NCBI GenBank assembly: GCA_947623175.1
Contig: CANQGK010000017.1
Span: 1 to 58,051 of the forward strand
Origin: an uncultured Clostridia bacterium
GTDB taxonomy: Bacteria; Bacillota; Clostridia; Oscillospirales; Acutalibacteraceae
DNA: 58,051 bases
Direction: 5' to 3'
Part shown: piece after piece, positions 50,871 to 58,051 of the stretch
Layout: every line of letters starts with the position of its first letter
Numbering within the stretch: position 1 is the first letter of the stretch
Made by a program: the position numbers and the translations under genes
Notes under the pieces: generated by a model
Told to the model about the DNA's origin: nothing
Database searches by the model: none
The model's input: the letters and a program-made list of their open reading frames with translations, nothing else

Positions 50871-53800
50871 ATGGCAGAAATAGAATTTGAATCCATTAAG
50901 ATAGGACTTGCGTCTCCCGAACAGATAAGAAGCTGGTCACACGGCGAAGTTACCAAGCCGGAAACTATAAACTACAGAACCTTAAAGCCCGAGCAGGGCG
51001 GTCTTTTCTGCGAGCGCATTTTCGGGCCGCAAAAGGATTGGGAATGTCACTGCGGCAAGTACAAAAGAATCCGCTATAAGGGTAAAATCTGCGAGCGCTG
51101 CGGCGTTGAGGTTACCCGCGCCAGCGTGCGCCGAGAGCGTATGGGCACCATCGAATTGGCGGCTCCCGTATCGCATATCTGGTATTTCAAGACAATTCCG
51201 TCAAAAATGGGCTTGGTGCTCGACGTACCGCCCAAGGCGCTCGAGCAGGTGCTTTACTTTTCACAGTATATAGTTACCGATCCCGGAACCACTCCGCTTG
51301 AAAAGAAACAGCTGCTTAACGAAAAGCAGTACCGCGATATGCGCGAAAAGTACGAGAACGACTTCGAAGCGGGCATGGGCGCGGAAGCTATCAAAAAATT
51401 GCTTTGCGAAATAGATCTCGATAAAAGCTGTGCCGAGCTTCGCGCGGAGCTCGAGAGCTCGTCGGGACAGAAGCATTTGCGAATATTAAAGAGGCTGGAG
51501 GTTCTCGAGGCATTCCGTCAGTCGGGCAACCGCCCCGAGTGGATGATACTCGACGTCGTTCCGGTAATTCCGCCCGATCTTCGCCCGATGGTTCAGCTTG
51601 ACGGCGGACGATTCGCCACAAGCGACCTTAACGACCTTTATCGCCGCGTTATCAACCGCAACAACCGTCTTAAGAGACTTTTGGAGCTGCACGCTCCCGA
51701 TATAATCGTCCGCAACGAAAAGCGCATGCTTCAGGAAGCGGTCGACGCCCTTATTGACAACGGCCGCCGCGGCAAGCCCGTTACAGGGCCTAATAACCGC
51801 GCTCTCAAATCCCTTTCCGATATGCTTAAGGGTAAGCAGGGACGTTTCCGTCAGAACCTGCTCGGTAAGCGCGTCGACTATTCCGGACGTTCCGTTATCG
51901 TCGTAGGCCCCGAGCTTAAAATGTACCAATGCGGTCTGCCTAAGGAAATGGCGCTTGAGCTCTTTAAACCCTTCGTCATGAAGCGGCTCGTCGAAACCAA
52001 AAAGGTTGTAAATATAAAATCCGCAAGAAAAATGGTGGAGCGCGCCTCCAACGAAATTTGGGATGCGCTCGAAACCGTGATCAAGGAGCATCCGGTGCTG
52101 CTCAACCGCGCGCCCACGCTTCACAGACTCGGCATTCAGGCGTTTGAGCCGGTGCTCGTAGAGGGTAAGGCCCTTAAGCTGCACCCGCTCGTATGTACCG
52201 CTTACAACGCCGACTTCGACGGCGACCAGATGGCGGTTCACGTACCCCTCTCCGCGGAAGCGCAGGCGGAAGCCCGTTTCCTTATGCTCGCCGCAAATAA
52301 CCTGCTTAAACCGTCCGACGGTAAGCCGGTTACCGTTCCCACGCAGGACATGGTGCTCGGTTCCTACTATCTTACCTTGGTTAAGAGCGAGGAGATCGGC
52401 GCCAATAAGATTTTCCGCGACAAGGACGAGGCCATTATGGCTTATAACGACGGCATTGTCGGCCTGCATGCCCCGATAAGAGTGCGCATGACAAACGGCG
52501 AAGGCCTCTCGAAGCTTGTTTGGTGTACCGTAGGCTTCATAATCTTCAACGATTCCATTCCCCAGGATTTGGGCTTCGTCGACCGCACAAATCCCGAATC
52601 GGCGCTTGATTTCGAGTGGTGCTTCCGCCTTAAGGAGCCGGACAAAAAGTTTGTCGAAAGCAACGACGATATTATTCAAAATAAAGTCGGCAAAAAACAG
52701 CTCGGTAAAATCATCGACAAGTGCATAGCCATCCACGGCACAAGCGAATCCGCCATAGTGCTTGACAATATCAAGGCTACCGGCTTTAAGTATTCCACCA
52801 AGGGCGCTATTACGGTCGCGGTTACCGACGCCGTTATTCCGCCCGAAAAGAAGGATATTTTAAACGACGCCGAGCATAATATCGACCTCGTGACGAGAGA
52901 TTACCGCCGTGGTCTTATGGACGACAATGAGCGCAGCCGCCACGTTATCGATATCTGGAATAAGGCTACAGAGGACGTCGCCGACGCGCTTAAGGGCAAC
53001 CTCGACGAGTTTAACCCGATCTATATGATGGCGGACTCCGGCGCGCGCGGCTCCATGGCTCAGATAAGACAGCTTGCCGGTATGCGCGGACTTATTGCAA
53101 ATACCGCCGGTAAAATTATCGAAGTACCGATTCGCGCCAACTACCGCGAGGGACTTAACGTTCTCGAGTACTTCATTTCCTCCCGCGGCGCGCGTAAAGG
53201 TCTTGCCGATACCGCGCTTCGTACCGCCGACTCGGGTTACCTTACCCGCCGACTTGTCGACGTCGCACAGGACGTTATCGTTCGCGACAACGACTGCGGC
53301 ACCGAGGAAGGTCTTACCGTATTTGATATCAAGGACGGCAACCACGTCCTCGAACCTCTGGCGGAGCGTCTTGAAGGACGTTATCTGCTGCACGACGCCG
53401 TTCATCCCGAGACCGGAGAGGTTATCTGGTCCAAAGACGATATGATAACCGGCGAAGCGGCGGAAGCTATAGTAAACGCCGGAATCGAGCGCATCGAAAT
53501 CCGTTCCGTGCTCACCTGCCACAGCCACCACGGCGTATGTAAAAAGTGCTACGGACGCAACCTCGCGACCTCCAAGCCGGTCACCATCGGCGAAGCGGTG
53601 GGCATCGTTGCGGCGCAGTCCATCGGCGAACCCGGTACACAGCTTACGATGCGTACCTTCCATACGGGAGGTATCGCAAGTACCGAGGATATCACACAGG
53701 GTCTTCCCCGCGTTGAGGAGCTTTTCGAGGCGAGACGCCCCAAGTATTGCGGTCTTATCGCCAAAATCGACGGTACCGTTCGCATTTCCGAGGAAAAGAA

Positions 53801-54479
53801 GAGCAACGTTATCATAATCACCAACGACGAGCTTAAAACCGAGGAAAAGGTAGCCATTCCCTACGGCGTGCGCGCATTGGTTAAGGACGGCGACGTTGTA
53901 AAAGCCGGCGATATGCTCATACCCGGCGCCAAATATCCGCAGGATATTCTCGAAGCGCAGGGCCCCGAGGCGGTTCAACAGTACATTATAGCGGAAATTC
54001 AAAACGCTTACCGCACACAGGGTGTTGATATCAACGATAAGCATATCGAGGTTATCATCCGCCAGATGATGAGAAAGCTTCGCGTTACCGACGCAGGTTC
54101 AACCGATCTGCTGCAGAACGTAAGCTACGAATATAAGGAAATAGCCGACGCCAACCGCATTATCGACGAGCGGACGGCGGCAGGCGAGGAGGGCTTGGAA
54201 AAAGCCAAATACGTCGCAACGCTGCTCGGTATTACCAAGGCGTCGCTGGCTATCGACTCCTTCCTTTCTGCGGCTTCCTTCCAGGAAACCACCCGCGTGC
54301 TTACCGAGGCGGCTATCAAGGGTAAGGTCGATCCGCTGTTCGGCCTTAAGGAAAACGTTATTATCGGTAAGCTTGTACCTGCGGGTACCGGTATGAAGTG
54401 TGACGAGATCACGCCTCCCCCCGCTCCCGTCTTTTCGGAGGAAATTCCCGACGAAGAAATCAAGGATATAGCGGAGTAA
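50871..54479 (+). CDS. rpoC: RNA polymerase beta' subunit
   Basis: Forms the active centre with RpoB. 1202 residues, standard for Firmicutes. N-terminal zinc finger [20 protein letters not shown], magnesium site [12 protein letters not shown], second zinc cluster around [20 protein letters not shown], trigger-loop region [23 protein letters not shown] after CGGAGGGC, 12 nt after rpoB. Confidence 0.99.
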   Translation: MAEIEFESIKIGLASPEQIRSWSHGEVTKPETINYRTLKPEQGGLFCERIFGPQKDWECHCGKYKRIRYKGKICERCGVEVTRASVRRERMGTIELAAPVSHIWYFKTIPSKMGLVLDVPPKALEQVLYFSQYIVTDPGTTPLEKKQLLNEKQYRDMREKYENDFEAGMGAEAIKKLLCEIDLDKSCAELRAELESSSGQKHLRILKRLEVLEAFRQSGNRPEWMILDVVPVIPPDLRPMVQLDGGRFATSDLNDLYRRVINRNNRLKRLLELHAPDIIVRNEKRMLQEAVDALIDNGRRGKPVTGPNNRALKSLSDMLKGKQGRFRQNLLGKRVDYSGRSVIVVGPELKMYQCGLPKEMALELFKPFVMKRLVETKKVVNIKSARKMVERASNEIWDALETVIKEHPVLLNRAPTLHRLGIQAFEPVLVEGKALKLHPLVCTAYNADFDGDQMAVHVPLSAEAQAEARFLMLAANNLLKPSDGKPVTVPTQDMVLGSYYLTLVKSEEIGANKIFRDKDEAIMAYNDGIVGLHAPIRVRMTNGEGLSKLVWCTVGFIIFNDSIPQDLGFVDRTNPESALDFEWCFRLKEPDKKFVESNDDIIQNKVGKKQLGKIIDKCIAIHGTSESAIVLDNIKATGFKYSTKGAITVAVTDAVIPPEKKDILNDAEHNIDLVTRDYRRGLMDDNERSRHVIDIWNKATEDVADALKGNLDEFNPIYMMADSGARGSMAQIRQLAGMRGLIANTAGKIIEVPIRANYREGLNVLEYFISSRGARKGLADTALRTADSGYLTRRLVDVAQDVIVRDNDCGTEEGLTVFDIKDGNHVLEPLAERLEGRYLLHDAVHPETGEVIWSKDDMITGEAAEAIVNAGIERIEIRSVLTCHSHHGVCKKCYGRNLATSKPVTIGEAVGIVAAQSIGEPGTQLTMRTFHTGGIASTEDITQGLPRVEELFEARRPKYCGLIAKIDGTVRISEEKKSNVIIITNDELKTEEKVAIPYGVRALVKDGDVVKAGDMLIPGAKYPQDILEAQGPEAVQQYIIAEIQNAYRTQGVDINDKHIEVIIRQMMRKLRVTDAGSTDLLQNVSYEYKEIADANRIIDERTAAGEEGLEKAKYVATLLGITKASLAIDSFLSAASFQETTRVLTEAAIKGKVDPLFGLKENVIIGKLVPAGTGMKCDEITPPPAPVFSEEIPDEEIKDIAE

Positions 54480-54507
54480 TCCGTGCTTTCGGGTAATATG
54501 ATATTTA

Positions 54508-54550
54508 AACACCTTCGGAAGGATTAACTTTCGAAGGTGTTGACTTTTAA
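54508..54550 (+). terminator. Terminator after rpoC
   Basis: AACACCTTCG/CGAAGGTGTT perfect 10-bp stem, then a weak GACTTTT tract. Confidence 0.65.
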
Positions 54551-54638
54551 AGTTATAAAATTTAAAGCTGTGAAATTTATTTGCGCCCTTCGCCCTGCCG
54601 ACGGCAAGACAGCGGATGCGCATTAAGGAGGATTTTTT

Positions 54639-55292
54639 ATGAACGAAAAAATAAATAAAGTGATTGCGGCGCTGAAACTTAACAATATGGACGCCGTATA
54701 TTGCGAAAAAAAGGAAGAAATTGTTCCCACAGTTCAAAAAATGCTTTTTGACGGCTGTGTAATTACCGCCGGCGGCTCGGTTTCCTTAAAGGAAAGCGGC
54801 GTTTCCGAGCTTATAAGCTCCGATCGGTATAATTTTATCGACCGCTCAAGGCCGGCGATCACCCCCGAGGAACAGCTTAACGCATATAAAGCCGCCATAG
54901 GCGCCGATTTCTTTTTCTGCTCCGCAAATGCGGTTACCGAAAAGGGCGAGCTTATCAACGTAGACGGACTTTGCAACCGCGTATCCTCGATAGCCTTCGG
55001 CCCGCAAAAGGTAATTATGATAGTCGGCTCGAATAAGATAGTAAAGGACATCGACGAGGGCTTTTTGCGGGTAAAGCGCATTGCCTCCCCCAAAAACAGC
55101 CTGCGCCTCGGACTTAATACCCCCTGCGCAAAGCTCGGCCACTGCGTATCGCTCGAAAAAACCGACGCCCCCGCCATTACCGACGGCTGCTTCAGCGACA
55201 GTCGGATTTGCTGCACCTATACCGTAAATGCCAAACAAAGAATCAAAAACCGCATCACCGTGATCCTCTGTAATGACGCTCTCGGATATTGA
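54639..55292 (+). CDS. LUD-domain (LutC/YkgG-like) protein
   Basis: 217 residues of the lactate-utilisation (LUD, DUF162) family. It begins NEKINKVIAALKLNNMDAVY, with the family core CVITAGGSVSLKESGVSELI, SANAVTEKGELINVDGLCNR and GPQKVIMIVGSNKIV. The protein stands alone without the LutA/LutB iron-sulfur partners, so the substrate is open. ATG after AAGGAGG. Confidence 0.88.
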   Translation: MNEKINKVIAALKLNNMDAVYCEKKEEIVPTVQKMLFDGCVITAGGSVSLKESGVSELISSDRYNFIDRSRPAITPEEQLNAYKAAIGADFFFCSANAVTEKGELINVDGLCNRVSSIAFGPQKVIMIVGSNKIVKDIDEGFLRVKRIASPKNSLRLGLNTPCAKLGHCVSLEKTDAPAITDGCFSDSRICCTYTVNAKQRIKNRITVILCNDALGY

Positions 55293-55293
55293 T

Positions 55294-55337
55294 TTCACTT
55301 TTCACTTTTACATATTACTTGGCGCGCAAAGTGCGCC
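55294..55337. repeat. Interspersed repeat, second copy
   Basis: Matches 27081-27112 in 30 of 32 bases and extends into hairpin GGCGCGC-AAA-GTGCGCC (55321-55337). Confidence 0.75.
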
Positions 55338-55343
55338 AAATCT

Positions 55344-55410
55344 TGCCTCCACCTGACGGGGGAGGTGGATTTTGCGTAGCAAAAGACGGAAGGAGAGAAA
55401 AAGTAAAGCT
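55344..55410 (+). repeat. Palindromic module shared with the surface-protein leaders
   Basis: CCACCT/AGGTGG hairpin, then TTTTGC-GTA-GCAAAA (55370-55384), then a GACGGAAGGAGAGAAAAAGT tail. It resembles the minus-strand sequence at 300-225 and the start of the right leader, but here stands alone on the plus strand. Confidence 0.7.
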
Positions 55411-55456
55411 AAGAAGAAGCTTCAAAATTATTCTGCGCGCGCCATGCGCGCCTTAG

Positions 55457-55520
55457 CCTCCCTTGCCTAAAGGGAGGTGGCTTTTTGCAGAGCAAGCTCC
55501 GCAAAAAGACGGAGGGATTA
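55457..55520 (+). repeat. Second palindromic module
   Basis: CCTCCCTT/AAGGGAGG (55457-55477), then CTTTTTGC (55481-55488) pairing with GCAAAAAG (55501-55508), then a GACGGAGGGATTA tail. It is built like the preceding module with a different stem sequence. No gene was seen in 55293-55761. Confidence 0.7.
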
Positions 55521-55573
55521 ACGGGGCTACAGCATAACTCCAAACCTCACGGGCAAGCATTAAGAACCCTTAA

Positions 55574-55589
55574 GTTGACCGCGGTCAAC
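55574..55589. repeat. 16-bp perfect palindrome
   Basis: GTTGACCGCGGTCAAC, in the gap between the repeat modules and the surface-protein terminator; may be a protein binding site. Confidence 0.5.
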
Positions 55590-55631
55590 AGCTCCCTTTC
55601 AATCCGAGCCGAAAAACATCGGTAAAACCGC

Positions 55632-55668
55632 AAAAAATATCCACCCGCTCGCAGGTGGATATTTTGTT
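55632..55668. terminator. Bidirectional terminator downstream of the surface-protein gene
   Basis: ATATCCACC/GGTGGATAT stem (55637-55662), flanked by an A-run (T-run on the minus strand) and TTTGTTTAATTT on the plus side. Confidence 0.75.
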
Positions 55669-55761
55669 TAATTTAAAATTAAAAGTGCCGCAAATACAAA
55701 ATCATTTAATCTCAATCTCACCCGCGGCAACGGAGTGTTTGTTTAATTTCGGCTTTTGAAA

Positions 55762-57789
55762 TCAGCCTTCGGCTTTGATAAGTGTATCTTCGCCTTCTAT
55801 AACGACCGGTTCCTCCTCTCCGAGATATCCCCAAAGCGATATATTTCCGGGCATTTTACTTTCATCGATTCCGTACTGTGTATAATAATCTTTGTACGTA
55901 TTTGTGCCTTCGCATGTTATGGTATTACCATTGTTATAGCTATAACCAGCAGCTTCGCCGATAAAAATTCCGACACGGTAAATTGCACCGTTATATCCCG
56001 TTGTTCTCGGATGCTCAATAGACAATTTTTTAATATCTACCGAACAATTTCTGATTACCACCGCTACGGCGCCGTTTGAATGTGAATAATAGCTGGCTCC
56101 AATCAAGCCGCCGCTCGGACCGATTACACCGTTGCTTGCGGCATTGGAAACTAAAGTCAGTCCGTTTACCGAACATCCGTCTAAAACGGTACTAACCGCG
56201 CCGTTCAAATTATTATGAATTTGACCGATGATTCCGCCCGCTTTATTTATTGTTTTGCCGCTTGTTACGGTAAAGTCGGTTACAGTACAATTTTTAAATG
56301 TGTAGCTGGAATTTTGATAGCAATATCCGACAATTCCTCCGACCTCGGTTAATTCCATATCCGGTGTAATGTTCACCGCCGTTTTTGTTACCGTTAAATT
56401 TTCAAAAACAGGATTTCCGTTTAACTCATGAATCTGGCCTACAATGCCGCCGACCTTAGTGTAATTGTTGGTTATGTTGCAATTTTCCACAGTTAAATCT
56501 TTCAAACTGCCATAACCGTCTCCAACAATACCGCCGGTCATTTTTCCACCGCTGATATCGCAATTTTTCACCGTGCAGCCTTCGAAATTCTCTACAAAAC
56601 CGTTTCCTACCAAACCGCCTACATGTTCATTACCATGTACGGTACAGCTCTCAACGGTTACATCCTTAATTGAACCGTGCGACACTAATCCTGCCAGCGC
56701 ACCGACATAATTTTTTTCGTTGGCTTCTACGGTGCAATCCCTGAGAGTTACATTCTTGATATCCGAGTTTTCTCCGACTTTTCCGAAAAAGCCCACATAA
56801 TCGCTGTCAGCCGTAGTTAATTGCAAATTTTGAATTGTACTACCATTGCCGTCAAAAGAGCCGTTAAAAGTAGCGGTATTTGTTCCTACAGGCTCCCATT
56901 CCTCACCGCCGAAGTCATAAATGCCGTTTTCGAGTGTAATGGTTTTTTCCGAAAAATCATTGCCTTTTTCTACAAGAGACTGCAATCCTGCCAAAGCCTC
57001 AGAAGTAGCTAAGGTGTAATTATCGGTTTCACTCGCCGTATCCGGATTAAACCAAGTTATATCGGCAGTTACGCCGTCCCATTCATGGAGCGGAGCATTT
57101 TCGTCGTATAGCTCGTTAAAGCTGTCTTTTTCATAGGTGTATTGGCTTGCGTTAAGGTCTACACCGAGTGTAATAAACAGCGGCTCGCCGTTGCTCGACT
57201 CTTTGCCGTTGTTGAGGTTGTAGTCGTTGTCATGCTCGCCGGGCTCCCAATAGAGCACGATCGCGAACTGCTCGGAAGCGCGATCCGCGTCCTTTTCCTC
57301 GGGTAAAAGGGTGCCGGTCTTGGCGGTATTTTCAAGCGGCTTGTAATCGGTAAGCGCCTCTGCTTCCGTGCGGTCGCCGGTAAAATGCTTATTCAAAAAG
57401 GCTACCTTAACAACGTCCGCGAGGGATTTTGTGGTATCTTTTACGAAGTTTTTATCGACTACGTTAAGCGCCAGCGAATATTTAAGCGCTAAAGATCCGA
57501 CGTTTTTAACCGTGAAGTTCTCATAAATCACAACTCCCGGCTCCCAGGTGATATTTGTGCCGTCCGGGTTTTGGAAAAGCATGGTGTCCTTCGTTACCTT
57601 GGCGGAATCATCCATAGTCACACCGCGGTAAAGCTCGATATCGAGGTTGCCCGCGACAATTTTATTGCGCCCGCTGGTAACCGAATCGGTAAACCATGCG
57701 AAAGTAGAACCAATAAGCATTGCTATACATAAAAGAATAGAAAGCATGCTCATAAGCAAAGCCTTTTTGGTATTTTTGCTCTGTGTCAT
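55762..57789 (-). CDS. SipW/TasA-type secreted surface protein with GLUG repeats
   Basis: 675 residues. The N-terminus KKALLMSMLSILLCIAMLIG followed by STFAWFTDSVTSGRNKIVAG is the SipW-dependent signal peptide and TasA/camelysin start. A TasA-like beta domain runs to about 250 (IELYRGVTM, VKNVGSLALKYSLALNV). Residues about 290-640 form a beta-helix-like array with GLUG-type motifs (VGGLVGNGFVENFEGCTVKN, TGGIVGDGY, VGGIVGQIHE). No LPXTG anchor is seen. It likely forms or binds surface fibres. A dedicated SipW peptidase is not in the window. Strong structured leader upstream. Confidence 0.85.
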   Translation of the reverse strand: MTQSKNTKKALLMSMLSILLCIAMLIGSTFAWFTDSVTSGRNKIVAGNLDIELYRGVTMDDSAKVTKDTMLFQNPDGTNITWEPGVVIYENFTVKNVGSLALKYSLALNVVDKNFVKDTTKSLADVVKVAFLNKHFTGDRTEAEALTDYKPLENTAKTGTLLPEEKDADRASEQFAIVLYWEPGEHDNDYNLNNGKESSNGEPLFITLGVDLNASQYTYEKDSFNELYDENAPLHEWDGVTADITWFNPDTASETDNYTLATSEALAGLQSLVEKGNDFSEKTITLENGIYDFGGEEWEPVGTNTATFNGSFDGNGSTIQNLQLTTADSDYVGFFGKVGENSDIKNVTLRDCTVEANEKNYVGALAGLVSHGSIKDVTVESCTVHGNEHVGGLVGNGFVENFEGCTVKNCDISGGKMTGGIVGDGYGSLKDLTVENCNITNNYTKVGGIVGQIHELNGNPVFENLTVTKTAVNITPDMELTEVGGIVGYCYQNSSYTFKNCTVTDFTVTSGKTINKAGGIIGQIHNNLNGAVSTVLDGCSVNGLTLVSNAASNGVIGPSGGLIGASYYSHSNGAVAVVIRNCSVDIKKLSIEHPRTTGYNGAIYRVGIFIGEAAGYSYNNGNTITCEGTNTYKDYYTQYGIDESKMPGNISLWGYLGEEEPVVIEGEDTLIKAEG

Positions 57790-57806
57790 GTGTATAACAC
57801 TCCTTA

Positions 57807-58051
57807 TTTAATTTTGCGGCATTTTAAACGGAGACACGCTCCGAAAATGCCGTCAAAATCGGAGTGCGTCTATCTGGTGATTAAGGTGCGGCTTCCCCTG
57901 CGGAAGTCCGTCAATTTGCCTAATAGGGCGGACCTTTGCCCCCCCCCCGTGGAAATTTTTGTCATTTGTGCGCTTTTCATAAGAGGAAGCCTCCTTTCTT
58001 AGTATTTTTCAGTTGCATCTCAGCTTTACCTTTTCTCTCCCTCCGTCTTTG
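57807..58051 (-). ncRNA. Structured 5' leader of the surface-protein gene (right copy)
   Basis: Transcript order on the minus strand: tail of the palindromic module (cut by the window end), AAAGGAGG (57997-57990), small ORF (57980-57870) with the G10 tract (57948-57939), nested stems, conserved linker, then the hairpin. The hairpin has an outer 9-bp stem CGGCATTTT/AAAATGCCG (57817-57825/57844-57852) and an inner 5-bp stem CGGAG/CTCCG. The gene's own AAGGAG and ATG follow. The left copy keeps the pairing but changes the inner stem to TCGGGG/CCCCGA, which supports an RNA structure. Confidence 0.55.
57870..57980 (-). CDS. Conserved small ORF in surface-protein leader (right copy)
   Basis: 36 codons from ATG 57980, 9 nt after AAAGGAGG: MKSAQMTKISTGGGQRSALL, then GKLTDFRRGSRTLITR. 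The first 30 residues match the left copy except N/S, L/M and P/S; the tails differ. See the left copy for the coding-versus-RNA argument. Confidence 0.35.
   Translation of the reverse strand: MKSAQMTKISTGGGQRSALLGKLTDFRRGSRTLITR

Noticed and set aside
55293-55761. Hidden gene or tRNA in the 470-bp gap
   Set aside because: Only repeat modules, a 16-bp palindrome and a terminator are visible; no cloverleaf or frame with a ribosome site.
57807-58051. Cyclic-di-GMP, ZTP or cobalamin riboswitch in the surface-gene leader
   Set aside because: None of the consensus cores of these classes could be matched; left as an unassigned structured RNA.

Overview
The window looks like chromosomal DNA of an endospore-forming, Gram-positive Clostridia-type bacterium of moderate GC. 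The evidence is a PolC-type replicative polymerase, a complete spoIIIAA-AH operon, spoIVA, a LexA gene with a Gram-positive-type SOS box, DnaD/DnaI-type primosome proteins, a short archaeal-type prolyl-tRNA synthetase and two Feo loci. I cannot name the species. Most promoters are clean sigma-A boxes with 17-nt spacers, and start codons include GTG and several TTG.

Layout. (1) 1-660: the 5' leader of a minus-strand gene whose start must lie just left of base 1, plus the polC terminator. (2) 664-10,812: minus-strand operon pyrH-frr-uppS-cdsA-dxr-rseP-ispG-polC, then acpP. It combines pyrimidine, translation, isoprenoid/undecaprenyl and phospholipid functions with the replicative polymerase. 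(3) 11.2-19.9 kb, plus strand: proS, a DnaD-like gene, dnaI-like, mnmG and a GH38 alpha-mannosidase. (4) 19.9-22.3 kb, minus: a half-length TauE/SafE pair, lexA, rnhA, tadA. (5) 22.4-27.0 kb, plus: spoIIIAA-AH. (6) 27.1-31.0 kb: a B6-salvage-like group (radical SAM protein, ECF S component, pyridoxamine kinase) divergent from a C-terminally short MocR-type regulator, then a HAD phosphatase. (7) 31.0-35.0 kb, minus: two CNNM/CBS membrane proteins and spoIVA. (8) 35.1-46.7 kb, plus: metal-transport region feoA1-feoB1, mgtE, feoA2-feoB2-Cys-rich protein. (9) 47.0-55.3 kb, plus: rpoB-rpoC and a LUD protein. (10) 55.3-58.05 kb: interspersed palindromic repeats and a minus-strand TasA/SipW-type surface protein with GLUG repeats and a long structured leader.

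Main discoveries. (a) feoB1 is split by a 4,908-bp element with a large serine recombinase at its right end and a GH65 phosphorylase plus beta-phosphoglucomutase as cargo. The 6-bp CATGTG duplication and perfect 13-bp inverted arms define attL and attR. Precise excision rejoins feoB1 in frame to 710 codons. This resembles the intervening elements known from sporulation genes, here in an iron transporter. (b) The two window ends carry near-identical leaders: a conserved small ORF/RNA with a G10 tract, then a hairpin that keeps its pairing while changing sequence, upstream of a SipW-type surface-protein gene. (c) PolC lacks the DEDD exonuclease insertion of the PolC family while keeping an apparently complete PHP domain. 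(d) The proS Shine-Dalgarno lies 27 nt from the ATG, with a 7-bp hairpin between them that would restore normal spacing. (e) spoIIIA and spoIVA share a matching sigma-E-like promoter architecture. (f) A perfect 50-bp palindrome follows mnmG, and part of it recurs near spoIVA.
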